64,000 nucleotides of DNA from Eubacteriales bacterium. GTDB lineage: Bacteria; Bacillota; Clostridia; Christensenellales; Aristaeellaceae. Shown here piece after piece: positions 32,511-42,400 of the stretch (position 1 is the first letter of the stretch; every line of letters begins with the position of its first letter). A model generated the notes under the pieces. That model did no database searches and had not been told where the DNA came from. It saw nothing but the letters and a program-made list of their open reading frames with translations. The DNA is taken from positions 1-64,000 of the forward strand of contig JAQUWD010000009.1 in NCBI GenBank assembly GCA_028693055.1, given 5' to 3'. The translations under genes were made by a program, and so were the position numbers.

Positions 32511-34043
32511 TGTACGCCAAAAAGTCAAGAGCTTGCGTATAGCATCTAGTATCTCCGGGTATACATTCGTGACGTTGCTGTCATCGGGTTTCAAATAAAA
32601 CAACACGCAGGTTATCAGCACAAAAACTGCAGCAGTGGTCGCCATGCGGCTAACAATCTGCTGCTGACGTTCCGTACTGCTACTGTAAAAGAAGCCTAGG
32701 CTTAGAAAGGTTAAAATGGCCATCAGCCAATAGATATCCATGCGGTAGCGCTCCAAGAGAGTCGGTGAATACACCGCATCCACGGCGCTGATGAGCAATG
32801 GGATCAACGCTAGAACCGCCGCAAACCAGTAAAGCCGCGCCTCTCGAAGCGCGATTCTCGTTCCTCTATGAAAGAATGCTACCACTGGGAAAATCAAAAT
32901 AGGAAAGTTCAACACTGCACCACCTGCGTTCAAATAAGGGAAAGCATCGTCAGGCGGCGTATAGCCAAAAAAGTTTTCCCAAATGCCCTTGATGATTTGC
33001 GATGGGCGCAGTAGTGAAAAAATGTTCAGATATCCCGTTTGGTCAGTCAGCGTCAATTGGTAAGCCTGACCAAACTCAAAAGGATTATCAAAACGCATTG
33101 CATTATAAGCCATTAACCCAGCCGCCACAAAAACATAGGGACAGGCCGCAGCTACAAGCTGTCCGCACAATCGCAGGCTCCATTTTCTGCCCCGCAAATA
33201 CTCGATCAGCAGCGGCAGCACCAGTAAATTTGCCAATGCAATAGGCGGGCGGCATCCAAAGGCGAGCGCACCAAAGAGACTGCCCCAAAAAGCCCAATGC
33301 AGACGTTTCTTCTCGTTGATTTCCCCATATACCGCTTTAAAAAAGAAGAAAAAGCTCCATATTTCCATACACAAACCGGCTGTGATCGCGGTGCCATACA
33401 AAGCTGGCGCGCCAACGGCATACCATACGCTCATCACCGAAAAAGCCGAGCACAGCGCCAGAAACATGCCGTAGCTCATTTTTCTAAAAAAGCGCTTTGC
33501 AAGCGAGAAAAAGAAAGCAAATACGCCCAGAATAAACAGAGCCGTAAAGATCTGCGTCGCATGATAGGTAGTCAACCCATAGCCGGTAAGCAGCCGGAAA
33601 GGCAAAAACAGTAGCACCACGGGTACAACCCCGAAATAAACATAGTAATGCCCCTTATAAAATGCATGATCCCAATGATAGTCCACCTGTGCAGCCTGTC
33701 TCACCTTTGTACTATATACATTGGAAACCTGATCCAGCGCAGTAAGCCCGTCTTCCGTATGATCGCCGTAATCCACGTATACGTGGCCGTCTATAAATGC
33801 TTCCGCCAACACTTCGTATTGGTTGCGATGGCCAGTGATCTTTCCATTCCAATAGGGACTAGCGCCCATAGGCAGCGTGCAAAGCAATACGGTTAACAAT
33901 AATACCATCGCTCCGGCACTCTTCTGACCGCGCGATAGTTTTTCAAGAGTTTGGGTATGCAGGGGCTTCCATAACAACTGCCAGATAAAAAGAGCTATAC
34001 AGCCTAGCAAGATTGCCAGCCCTAAAAATGAAAAACCATTCAC
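32508..34043 (-). CDS. Polytopic membrane protein, possibly GT-C glycosyltransferase-like
   Basis: A 511-residue membrane protein with about 11 hydrophobic segments and a soluble-looking loop after the second (residues ~60-125, with WNGKITGHRNQYEVLAEAF and DYHWDHAFYKGHYYVYFG). The layout of many transmembrane helices with an early aspartate-containing outer loop recalls GT-C polyprenyl-phosphate-sugar transferases, but no diagnostic motif is certain. It starts at GTG 34043. It stands alone between the CvpA terminator and the aldolase terminator. I treat the function as unknown envelope glycan-related at best. Confidence 0.6.
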   Translation of the reverse strand: MNGFSFLGLAILLGCIALFIWQLLWKPLHTQTLEKLSRGQKSAGAMVLLLTVLLCTLPMGASPYWNGKITGHRNQYEVLAEAFIDGHVYVDYGDHTEDGLTALDQVSNVYSTKVRQAAQVDYHWDHAFYKGHYYVYFGVVPVVLLFLPFRLLTGYGLTTYHATQIFTALFILGVFAFFFSLAKRFFRKMSYGMFLALCSAFSVMSVWYAVGAPALYGTAITAGLCMEIWSFFFFFKAVYGEINEKKRLHWAFWGSLFGALAFGCRPPIALANLLVLPLLIEYLRGRKWSLRLCGQLVAAACPYVFVAAGLMAYNAMRFDNPFEFGQAYQLTLTDQTGYLNIFSLLRPSQIIKGIWENFFGYTPPDDAFPYLNAGGAVLNFPILIFPVVAFFHRGTRIALREARLYWFAAVLALIPLLISAVDAVYSPTLLERYRMDIYWLMAILTFLSLGFFYSSSTERQQQIVSRMATTAAVFVLITCVLFYLKPDDSNVTNVYPEILDAIRKLLTFWRT

Positions 34044-34118
34044 ACCCTACCACGCCCTTCCCCTACTGCTACCCTATTTTATAATTCTTTACACTGCTTG
34101 TCCAGCCCATGGCGTTAT

Positions 34119-34160
34119 TAAAAAGCCACAGGAGATGCGCGGCCCATCCTGTGGCTTTTC
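34119..34160 (-). terminator. Terminator of the aldolase gene
   Basis: AAAAGCCACAGGA (34120-34132) and TCCTGTGGCTTTT (34147-34159) form a perfect 13-bp stem. The T-rich end lies downstream on the minus strand. Confidence 0.85.
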
Positions 34161-34194
34161 GTATTTCATTCCTTACTGCTTCCAGAGCAGATCA

Positions 34195-35124
34195 TCAGGC
34201 TTTTCCGTTGCAGCCCAGTACATTTACGATCTTATGCCGTACCATACCCCGGATGCCGTCGCGAGCATCGCTCAGATACTGCCGGGGGTCAAAATGATCG
34301 GGATGCTCTGCAAAATGCTTGCGAACCTCGCCGGTAAAGGCCAACCGCAGGTCGCTGTCGATATTGATCTTGCAAACCGCCATGCTGGCAGCCTGACGCA
34401 GCATCGCTTCCGGCACGCCCTGTGCGCCGGGCATGTTGCCGCCGTACTGGTTGATCATGTCCACATATTCGGGAATAACGCTGCTAGCGCCGTGGAGCAC
34501 GATGGGGAAACCGGGTAGGCGCTTGGAAACCTCTTCCAAGATATCGAAACGAAGCTTCGGCTCGCCCTTGAACTTGAAAGCGCCGTGGCTGGTGCCGATG
34601 GCAATAGCCAAGCTGTCGCAGCCGGTGCGGGTAGCGAATTCGACCACCTCGTCGGGCTGGGTATAGCTGGAATCCTCTGCGCTGACCTTTACTTCATCCT
34701 CTACGCCAGCCAAACGGCCCAGCTCGGCTTCTACCACCACGCCGTGGTCGTGAGCATATTCCACAACCTTTTTGGTCTGGGCAATATTCTCTTCAAAGGG
34801 CAGATGGCTGCCGTCGATCATAACGCTGGTGAAGCCGCCGTCAATGCAGCTCTTGCAGGTTTCAAAATCCGGGCCGTGATCCAGATGCACCACGATGGGC
34901 AGATCGGTATCCGCAATAGCGGCCTCGATCATCTTCATCAGGTAGACATGCTTGGCATAGGCGCGAGCGCCCTTGCTGACCTGCAGAATCAGAGGAGCGT
35001 TTTCCAGCTTCGCAGCCTCGGTGATTCCCTGAATAATTTCCATGTTGTTGACGTTAAAAGCGCCAATGGCGTAACCGCCCTCATAGGCCTTTTTGAACAT
35101 TTCCTTAGAAGTAACTAATGGCAT
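34195..35124 (-). CDS. fba: Class II fructose-bisphosphate aldolase
   Basis: This zinc-dependent aldolase splits fructose 1,6-bisphosphate into dihydroxyacetone phosphate and glyceraldehyde 3-phosphate. The 309-residue length is typical. Motifs seen are AFNVNNMEI, HLDHG (His80, catalytic Asp82, zinc His83), SVMIDGS, EAELGRLAGVED, GTSHGAFKF and LHGASSV with the other zinc histidines. The ATG at 35124 lies nine bases after AAGGAGG; an ATG three codons earlier abuts that site. It has its own promoter and terminator. Tagatose-bisphosphate paralogues are similar, but this is most likely the glycolytic enzyme. Confidence 0.92.
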   Translation of the reverse strand: MPLVTSKEMFKKAYEGGYAIGAFNVNNMEIIQGITEAAKLENAPLILQVSKGARAYAKHVYLMKMIEAAIADTDLPIVVHLDHGPDFETCKSCIDGGFTSVMIDGSHLPFEENIAQTKKVVEYAHDHGVVVEAELGRLAGVEDEVKVSAEDSSYTQPDEVVEFATRTGCDSLAIAIGTSHGAFKFKGEPKLRFDILEEVSKRLPGFPIVLHGASSVIPEYVDMINQYGGNMPGAQGVPEAMLRQAASMAVCKINIDSDLRLAFTGEVRKHFAEHPDHFDPRQYLSDARDGIRGMVRHKIVNVLGCNGKA

Positions 35125-35160
35125 AGGTTTCATCCTCCTTACATGAGTTAAGACGTTTAC

Positions 35161-35189
35161 ATTATACAACATGTTTTGCAGCTTGAACA
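35161..35189 (-). promoter_or_regulatory. Promoter of the aldolase gene
   Basis: On the minus strand TGTTCA (35189-35184), 17-bp spacer and perfect TATAAT (35166-35161). Confidence 0.7.
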
Positions 35190-35232
35190 GAGGCGGGTGA
35201 AAAAATGATAATTTTCTGTCAAGCAAGCCTTC

Positions 35233-36735
35233 TTACGCGGGCTTAATCAGCGGCAGAATCACGGAAAACGTGGTTCCCGCGCCTACCTTGCTGCGTACGT
35301 TGATCTTGCCGCCGTGAGCTACCGCAATAATCCGGGCAATGGACAAGCCCAGCCCATGACCGCTGGTTTGAGACTTCCGTGCCTCGTCGCAGCGGTAAAA
35401 GCGATCAAAAATTTTGGTCAAATCCTTGGCGGAAATTCCCTCGCCTGTATCGGTAACGCTTAAAACGCATGTATCCCCGGTATTCTTTACGCCAAGGGTT
35501 ATGCTGCCGCCCTCAGGCGTATACTTGATGGCGTTGTCCACCAAAATCCGCATTAGCTGCTTAATCATTCCCTTGTCGCCGTTGATTTGTGCGTTGTCGC
35601 TGGGCGACAAGCCAAAGCTATGGGCGGTTGAAATCAGCTTTGCTTCCCGGTGTACCTCGCTCATGACCTCCAGAGGGTTGAAATCCTCCATTTCCAGCAT
35701 CAGCGTCTTTTTATCATGCCGTGCCAAGAACAAAAGCCGTTCCACCAGCTCCTTCATGCTCATAGCTTCTTGGGCAATGGCGGTGATGCCTTCATCCAGC
35801 ACTTCCTTATCCGTCTTGCCCCATCGCTCCAGCATGTTCACATATCCCTGAATCACGGCGATCGGCGTGCGCAGCTCATGGGAAGCGTCGCTGACGAATT
35901 GCTTCTGGCTATTGTAGCTCAGCTCGATGCGGTCCAGCATCCCGTTAATCACCAGCGCCAAATCCTTTAGCTCGTTTTTGGCTCCCTCCACGCTGATGCG
36001 GTCGCTCAGGTTGTTCGCGCTTAAGGTGGCGGCGGTTTCCGCCATATCCGTAATGGGCTTTAGCACCTTTTTATTCAGCCGATTACGATGCTTCAAAAAA
36101 TAAAGAACCCGGAACAGATCACAGCACAGGAGCGTCCACAGCATCACGTTCATGATATGCATTTGATTATCCACCCGGTAGGCGAACACCACGCCGCCCA
36201 TAACCGTGTTGCGGTATAGCAGCGCCCGATGCTCTCCGTTTTTGATAAAATCGGAAAACATCAGCCCCAGCTGACGGGCAAATCCGGCTAGTCCATCGGG
36301 ATAGGGCTCCGGCAGCAAATATACCTCCGCAAAGGGCAGGTTACGCAGCTGCTCCTCCGTGTACGCCTTCGCCCCGGCAGGCTCCACGGCAAGCACCGTA
36401 TCCACCGCCTGATCTACCGCGGGAACCTGCGCTACGCACAGGGCCACAGCGGCGATCAGGAGCACCAAAAGGGTACTGCGTAGCAACTGCCCCGCAGCAT
36501 AGATCGCAATCCGCAGCGTTAAGGATAATCGCAGATTGCTTAACACTCGCATCAGGGAGCGATGTACGGATTCCGAGCAGCGGTTCAGCGAGGACAGCGG
36601 CTTGCGGTATTGCGGTTGCTCCACCCCATCCTTCACTTCCCACTGATCCGGGATTTCCGTAACCGGCGGTCTTTTTCGTTTCTGAACGACAACCTCTGGC
36701 TCGATGGTCACCGTTGCTTTTCTACGCTTGTTCAT
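35233..36735 (-). CDS. Sensor histidine kinase, OmpR-system type
   Basis: A 500-residue membrane kinase. A long basic cytoplasmic N-terminus (residues ~1-75) precedes two transmembrane segments (~80-105 and ~195-215) that bracket an extracellular domain of about 90 residues. A HAMP linker (~225-275) leads to the dimerisation domain with His286 in SDASHELRTP. The ATPase domain follows with the N box DNAIKYTPEGG, DTGEGI and GHGLGLSIA. It overlaps the response regulator gene by 14 bp. The unusually long cytoplasmic N-terminus may contact another protein. The signal is unknown; the neighbouring UBA/DUF4342 protein may belong to the system. Confidence 0.92.
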   Translation of the reverse strand: MNKRRKATVTIEPEVVVQKRKRPPVTEIPDQWEVKDGVEQPQYRKPLSSLNRCSESVHRSLMRVLSNLRLSLTLRIAIYAAGQLLRSTLLVLLIAAVALCVAQVPAVDQAVDTVLAVEPAGAKAYTEEQLRNLPFAEVYLLPEPYPDGLAGFARQLGLMFSDFIKNGEHRALLYRNTVMGGVVFAYRVDNQMHIMNVMLWTLLCCDLFRVLYFLKHRNRLNKKVLKPITDMAETAATLSANNLSDRISVEGAKNELKDLALVINGMLDRIELSYNSQKQFVSDASHELRTPIAVIQGYVNMLERWGKTDKEVLDEGITAIAQEAMSMKELVERLLFLARHDKKTLMLEMEDFNPLEVMSEVHREAKLISTAHSFGLSPSDNAQINGDKGMIKQLMRILVDNAIKYTPEGGSITLGVKNTGDTCVLSVTDTGEGISAKDLTKIFDRFYRCDEARKSQTSGHGLGLSIARIIAVAHGGKINVRSKVGAGTTFSVILPLIKPA

Positions 36736-37408
36736 ATCGGAACATATACCCCACTGCGCGTATGGTATGAATCGTTTTCATACCATACTTATCGTCTATT
36801 TTTTGTCTCAGGTAGCGAATATACACGTCTACGATATTGGTATCTCCCGTGAACTCATAGCCCCAAACGTTCGTAAGCAGATCATCCCGGGTAATAGCTA
36901 CGCCTTCATGCTGCCAAAGATAGTTCAATAGATCAAACTCCTTCTTGGTCAGCGGGATGGGCTGATCGCCATAGCCTACGCTATAGCTGGCAGGCTCCAT
37001 ATGGAGCAGGCCGACGGCTCTGGCTCCCGTGGATTGTGCCACATCCGCCCGATGCTTTTTGAGGCAAACACGGATACGAGCTAGCAGCTCCTCGATGGCG
37101 AAGGGCTTGGTCATATAATCGTCCGCGCCCATATCCAACCCCATTACCTTATCGCTTACATCGTCCTTGGCGGTGAGCATGATAATCGGAACATCACTGG
37201 TCTGCCTCAAGCGGCGGCAGACCTCAATACCGCTTAATTGCGGAATCATCAAATCCAAAATGAGCAAGTCTGGCTGCCATTCCTCGCAAAGCTGTAGGCC
37301 CGACCGACCATCATAGGCAGCCTTGACCTCATAGCCCTCGTGTTCCAGCTCCAGCGTTACAAAACGGGCGATTTTTGCCTCGTCCTCCACAATCAGAATC
37401 TTGCTCAT
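36722..37408 (-). CDS. OmpR/PhoB-family response regulator
   Basis: A 228-residue regulator with a receiver domain (acidic Glu8/Asp9/Glu10, phosphoacceptor Asp52 in LILDLMIP, Lys in MTKPF) and a C-terminal winged helix (LTKKEFDLLNYLWQHEG...TNIVDVYIRYLRQKID). AAAGGAG precedes the ATG. It is cotranscribed with and overlaps the kinase gene. It lies 18 bp after the DUF4342 gene, so all three probably form one transcript. Confidence 0.95.
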   Translation of the reverse strand: MSKILIVEDEAKIARFVTLELEHEGYEVKAAYDGRSGLQLCEEWQPDLLILDLMIPQLSGIEVCRRLRQTSDVPIIMLTAKDDVSDKVMGLDMGADDYMTKPFAIEELLARIRVCLKKHRADVAQSTGARAVGLLHMEPASYSVGYGDQPIPLTKKEFDLLNYLWQHEGVAITRDDLLTNVWGYEFTGDTNIVDVYIRYLRQKIDDKYGMKTIHTIRAVGYMFRYEQA

Positions 37409-37426
37409 AGGTGATGCTCCTTTGCT

Positions 37427-38041
37427 TTACTGAATGTCAGCCTCGTGATAGCCGTCCTCGTCCTCCCGCACGTCTACGCTGCCGCCGCCGGGAAACTGTA
37501 CGTTGACAGGGGTGGTGCCGCTGGGAGCGGCTTCGCTGCGCGGCTTCTCCGGCTTTGCCGCATCGGCTTTCCCGGCCTTCTCTGCTTCCCCGAACTGTTT
37601 AGAAATGCTGCTGACCGTACTTTGAACGCTATTCTTGGCGGTTTTGAGCATTTCATCGATGTTATGCACGGAAAAATCCGTGCTATTGCGCTCAAAGCTA
37701 ATCCGATACCCAAGCACTACTGCTAAAATCAGCCCAATAATCACAATGTGTGGGGCCAGCAGAAGCACCGCCAGCATAAACAGCGAGCTTAGGTTCAATA
37801 TCGTGACGTCCTTCTTGTGCGCCTTTACCCTCAGGCGAAACAGATAATCAATCAGCCCGCGAAAGCCGCCGGTTTTCGCAGTTCCGCCTTTATCGGATTT
37901 CAATCTACCATTCTTTTCCAAGTCTACCAATGACCGCGCCAGACTGCCGTTATGGTACTCCAGCAGGTTTACAGCCTCCTCGTAAGTAACGCCGCTTTTC
38001 TTACGCAGAATTTCAATATCCTCTATCGTATACTGTGCCAT
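37427..38041 (-). CDS. UBA-like / DUF4342 domain membrane protein
   Basis: A 204-residue protein. Residues ~1-45 form a UBA-like three-helix motif (MAQYTIEDIEILRKKSGVTYEEAVNLLEYHNG), residues ~65-130 match DUF4342 with one or two hydrophobic segments (LSSLFMLAVLLLAPHIVIIGLILAVVLGY), and the C-terminal ~70 residues are Ala/Lys/Glu-rich and acidic at the end. AAGGAGG precedes the ATG at 38041; a 16-codon extension has no ribosome site. Proteins of this type often sit upstream of two-component systems in clostridia. It may modulate the kinase, by context only. Confidence 0.8.
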   Translation of the reverse strand: MAQYTIEDIEILRKKSGVTYEEAVNLLEYHNGSLARSLVDLEKNGRLKSDKGGTAKTGGFRGLIDYLFRLRVKAHKKDVTILNLSSLFMLAVLLLAPHIVIIGLILAVVLGYRISFERNSTDFSVHNIDEMLKTAKNSVQSTVSSISKQFGEAEKAGKADAAKPEKPRSEAAPSGTTPVNVQFPGGGSVDVREDEDGYHEADIQ

Positions 38042-38161
38042 GTCGATAACCTCCTTCAGGCTTACTTCGTTCATTGACAATACGATCATATCACAGACAA
38101 CGAAAGCTTGCTTGAAGATTTGATAAAGCGTTTCTGAGAATCCAATGAGAACTTTCCACCC

Positions 38162-39061
38162 TTACGGATTCTCCATCGCGCGCCTAGCCGTCCGACGGCG
38201 GTTCATCCACATATCCAGCAAAAGTCCAACCGCTACCAAAAGACCGCCGACCAAGCTGCGCCAAGAAAATACGCCGGTTAAAAGCGTATCCAGCAGCAGT
38301 CCCATTAAAATCTGTCCCACAAATTGTAAAAGGGTAAACAAAACAGACGGCACCTTAGGCACCGTGATATTCAGCAGCGTAATCAAGCCAACGCCTACTG
38401 CGCCGCCCAAATACATGAACCAATTATTGGACAGCGTGAAGCCCTGCGTCCACATAGGCTCGCCCCGGCCAATCAACAGCATGAGCACCGCTGAGGTGGT
38501 GAGGCCTGTAACATAGTTCATTACCGTAGAGCGCATCGGGCTATTCCGCAAGGCCAGCTGGCCGTTGACCACTCTTGCGAACACGATGGTCACGCCGGAG
38601 GCAAGCGCCATCAGCGCAGCCAGCAGGTTTCCCTCGCCCATCGGCAGAATCATAATGACCACGCCAGCAGCAGCCGCCGCCAGCGCTAGGCAGCGCCCCG
38701 CAAAGAACGGGCTTTTCTGAGCCCCAAACCAGCCAAACTGATCCACCGCTATACTGGCTAAAGTTTGGCCCAGCAAGCATAGCGCGCCGATTGCCGTCAC
38801 GCTAACCCCGCCATAGGCCGAGGTTGTCAGCACCACGGTGCCAACGCCAATGACGCCGCCCATGTACATCCACAGAGGTAGCTTTTGCTTCGGCGGCAGC
38901 GTATGTCTAACCGCTGCATACCAACACAGAACCACAACCAAGCCCACTAAATGGATGATCACCGCGCCGGAATATGCGCCATAAAACGCAGACAAATCGC
39001 CATTTTGCATGACGGTAATGGAATTCAGGAAACCAGATACCATAGATAAAATCGTATACAT
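38162..39061 (-). CDS. DMT-superfamily (YdcZ-type) transporter, duplicated form
   Basis: A 299-residue protein with about ten hydrophobic segments. It resembles the YdcZ/DUF606 branch of the drug/metabolite transporter superfamily, with two five-helix halves (GAYSGAVIIHLVGLVVVL in the first half; TVMNYVTGLTTSAVLML in the second). Single-length YdcZ proteins are about 150 residues and work as pairs; here the pair is fused. GGAGGG precedes the ATG. It stands alone downstream of a repeat region. Substrate unknown. Confidence 0.8.
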   Translation of the reverse strand: MYTILSMVSGFLNSITVMQNGDLSAFYGAYSGAVIIHLVGLVVVLCWYAAVRHTLPPKQKLPLWMYMGGVIGVGTVVLTTSAYGGVSVTAIGALCLLGQTLASIAVDQFGWFGAQKSPFFAGRCLALAAAAAGVVIMILPMGEGNLLAALMALASGVTIVFARVVNGQLALRNSPMRSTVMNYVTGLTTSAVLMLLIGRGEPMWTQGFTLSNNWFMYLGGAVGVGLITLLNITVPKVPSVLFTLLQFVGQILMGLLLDTLLTGVFSWRSLVGGLLVAVGLLLDMWMNRRRTARRAMENP

Positions 39062-39215
39062 ACCATCCCTCCAGCTGCTATTGTAGCATAATGAACATCG
39101 ATTGAATAGAGGGGATGTTCCGCAGGAAGGGCAAGGGCGCTAACACCCCTTGATCTCATTTTTCTCACAATCCTCAGGGAAGTCTCGCCAACCATCCTCC
39201 ATGCCGACATACAAA

Positions 39216-39244
39216 GAGCCGGGGAGGCATAACCTCCCCGGCTC
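39216..39244. repeat. Left 29-bp copy of a terminator hairpin flanking element B
   Basis: The arms GAGCCGGGGAGG and CCTCCCCGGCTC pair perfectly (12 bp) around loop CATAA. The same 29 bp recur at 39407-39435. The rest of the 399-bp gap between the DMT and Ig-protein genes, apart from element B, shows nothing. Confidence 0.9.
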
Positions 39245-39406
39245 AGATTGTCGAAAAACTACTTAAGGGGGTGTCGGGGGAGCCCGAAGGCTACCCTGAC
39301 TGCAATCGTATCGCCCGGCTTTGCCGGGCGGGCGGGCAGTTTGCGGCTCTGCCGCAAACAGTACCCGTAACTGGCGAAAAAGCGCGTAGCGCTCTTTTGA
39401 CACGCT
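39245..39406 (-). mobile_element. Hairpin-rich ~162-bp dispersed element, copy B (inverted)
   Basis: The reverse complement aligns with copy A over its full length with only scattered changes, including the GTTTGCGGC/GCCGCAAAC hairpin, the CCGGC/GCCGG hairpin and the segment GGGCTCCCCCGACACCCCCT. Ends read AGCGTGTCAAAA and TTTTTCGACAATCT, an imperfect inverted pair. It is bracketed by perfect 29-bp duplicates of a different hairpin from that at copy A. Confidence 0.8.
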
Positions 39407-39435
39407 GAGCCGGGGAGGCATAACCTCCCCGGCTC
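39407..39435. repeat. Right 29-bp copy of the hairpin flanking element B
   Basis: Identical to 39216-39244. As the copy nearest the Ig-like gene (stop at 39461), it is the probable terminator of that minus-strand gene, although only short T runs follow. Confidence 0.85.
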
Positions 39436-39460
39436 TCTTGAGAATGAAATGATCTTTCCG

Positions 39461-42400
39461 TTAGTCGCCCATGCCAATGCGCTCGCTAGTGTTGGTAACT
39501 ACAGTATTAGCGGAATTTTCAGTCGTCGGGGTCTTGATTTCTTCGGAGACCTCTTCCTTTTCACCCGTTGTACCCTCTTCGTCAATAACGACCTCTTCTT
39601 CAGCGGGATCGATCGTCTCCTCTTTGGCGACAACCGTTACAACGATCACCACTACCTTGGGGCTATCTCCGGCTAGCGTGCCGGTGATGGTGGCTTTACC
39701 AGCGGTCACGCCTGTAACAGTGCCGGTTTCATCCACCTTGGCAATTTCAGGATGACTGGACTGCCACGTCATTCCATCCTTCTTGAGCTTTGCGGACACC
39801 GCTTTTACAGTATCAACCGCAATTTTCATGGTATTCGTTTTCGTTGCAGGCTTCACGATGGTCACTGCGCACTGTGCGGACTTCGTTTCGTCCTCTACAG
39901 AGGTAGCGGTTACGGTTAAGGAGGTAGCGGTTTCCTTCTCGCCGATAACCAAATTGCCCGTATCGGAGAGGGAGGAATTGCCGTCCGTTCCCGCTAGCGA
40001 CCAGTTCACCTGATCGCCATGGTTTAGCGCCGCGCTGAACTGCTTACTCTGTCCGGCTACCATCTGTGCGCTGGCAGTGTCCAGCTGGATGGTAACAGGC
40101 TCCTTCACAATAATGGTTGTGGATGCGGTAACCGTGTTGTCCTCAGTGGATACAGCGGTAACCGTCAGCTGCGTATCATGGGCTTCAGCGCCTACGTTCA
40201 GCGTGCTGCCATCCATACTGGAAACCGTGCCGCCCGTTACCTCTAGCGCTACGCCTCCACGATTGGTGGCTGCAATAATACTCACCTGACTGTTGGTGGG
40301 CGCCGTCTCGGGTGCGGCGATTTGAATGGTTACGGGCTCCTTTACAGGCTCCTTCACGGTAACTGTTACGGAGTTCTTCACGCTTGCGTCTTCGGTAGAA
40401 ATAGCGGTAACCGTCAACTCTGTACCGTCTGCTTCTGCGCCGATGCTCAGCGCACCGTTATTCATTGCGGAGGCCGTGCCGCCCGTTACCTCCCAAGTAA
40501 CGCCGCCGCGGTTCGTGGTTGCATTGATATTGACACTGCTGTTGGGCTCTGCGGTACTCGCTGCAGCGTCTAGGAACAGCACGACAGGCACGTTCACCGT
40601 AATCTGGGCCGTCGCCGTTGCGCTGCTATCCTCATCGGATACAGCCGTAACGGTCAAAACAGTTTGATGCTCTTCCGTCAATCCCACGGTCAGTACATTG
40701 TCAGCCATAGAGGAGCTGCCATTGCCGCCGCTTACCGTTAGCTTGACACTCCCGCTGCTGGCGGCAGCGGTAAAGGTGACGCTTCCACCGGCGTTTACGG
40801 TTTCAGCTTCGGGGCTGATCGTAACCGTAACGGGCTTTTTGACCGTAACCGTCGCCTTCTGCGTCTTGGCGCTATCCAGCGCTGCGGTCGCAACTACCTC
40901 AATGCTTTCGGCGGTTTCGTTCGCGCCAATCGTCAATAAGCCGTTTGCATCGATGGTAGAATCGGCTGCTCCGTTCAACGACCAGTTGATCGCTCCGTCG
41001 CTTACGGCGGCGGTAAAGGTCTGAGAATCGCCCGTTTTCAGCGTGCTCTCAGCGGGAGCAATGTTCTGGGTGAACTCAACGGTCAAGGCTTCCACAGTTA
41101 CGCTCATTTCGGCGGTGAGGGAAGCGTCCTCAGCAGAGGTCGCGCTCACCAGCAGCGTATCAGCGGTTTCCGACAGGGCAACCGTGAGCAATCCATTCTC
41201 GTCGATGGTGGTTCCGCTGTCCTTATTGCCCGACAGGCTCCATGTAACCGCGCTACTCACGCTTCTGCTTTGAACCGCCGCGGCATACATAGCCGTTCTG
41301 CCGGTAGGCACAGACTTTAAGCCCGTCATGGTAATCTTACTGCGAGAGGAAGGCAAGACGGTAATGAACTTCGTTTGATAAATATCGCTGTTGCCGCTGT
41401 ACACGGCGGTTACAGCAATTAAGCTTCCTTCTGCCGCATCGTCGTTGACCTTAATGTTGCAGGAGTAATCATTGCCGGAGGTCGACGTTTTAGAGACGGT
41501 CGCGCCGCTGCCGAGGACGAATTTGATCGTCTCGCCGCTCTTACCATTGGCTAGGGTTGCCTTAAAGGTTCCCTCTCCTCCGGGCGCCAGCGTTCCGGCA
41601 GACTCAACGAAGCTAATAGAAACCGGTGTTTCCGTCTTAAAATAATCCACTACGATGGAGCAGGTAGCCGACTTGGTGGTATCCGCAATGGAGGTAGCGG
41701 TTATCGTCAGCTTGGAGGCGGTTTCATCAGCCGCGACCGTCAGTACGCCATCCTTAATCATGGTTGACTTGGAAGTGTTGCCGCTCAAATCCCAATACAC
41801 CATTTCGTTGCTGGTGTTCTTTGCATATGCAACGAAGGTCGTGCTTACCGCAGTGCTCGCTGCGGGCTGCTTGACGCTGGTAGGCGCTTTAATAAACTCT
41901 ACCTCAACGGTGCCGGTTGCAGCGTCGCTGGATACCAGCGTAATCAAAATCGTGTTGGAGTAGGTAGAACCGCTAATTGCAGCCGTTACGCTAATGTTGC
42001 CCACCGGCTCGTTGCGGTCGATGACCAGTACGCCTTCATTGGGGCTGTCCGCATCCCAAGTGATAGCCGTGTTGACGCCGCTTTGTCCGTTGATGCTCCA
42101 CGTCCAAGGCAAATCGCTCTGCTTGCCCACGTAATTGGACAGCGTAGCGTTCAACACCACGCTCTTAGCGGAGGTGCCAACCGGAACGGTGATTCTGCTG
42201 GCGCTGATGGATATCTTCGCGTCAGCGGAGGCCGCGTCAAAGACGGCGGTCACCGTTGCTTTGGTAGGATCAGCGTTGACGGTAAAGGTGGTGCTCTTCG
42301 CGCCCGCTACCGTGAACAACGACGTTCTTCCCTGCAAAGTGTCAAAGGTATATCCCGTAAGCGCGGTTAGCTCAATGGTGGCAGTATAGGTCTGCCCGAT

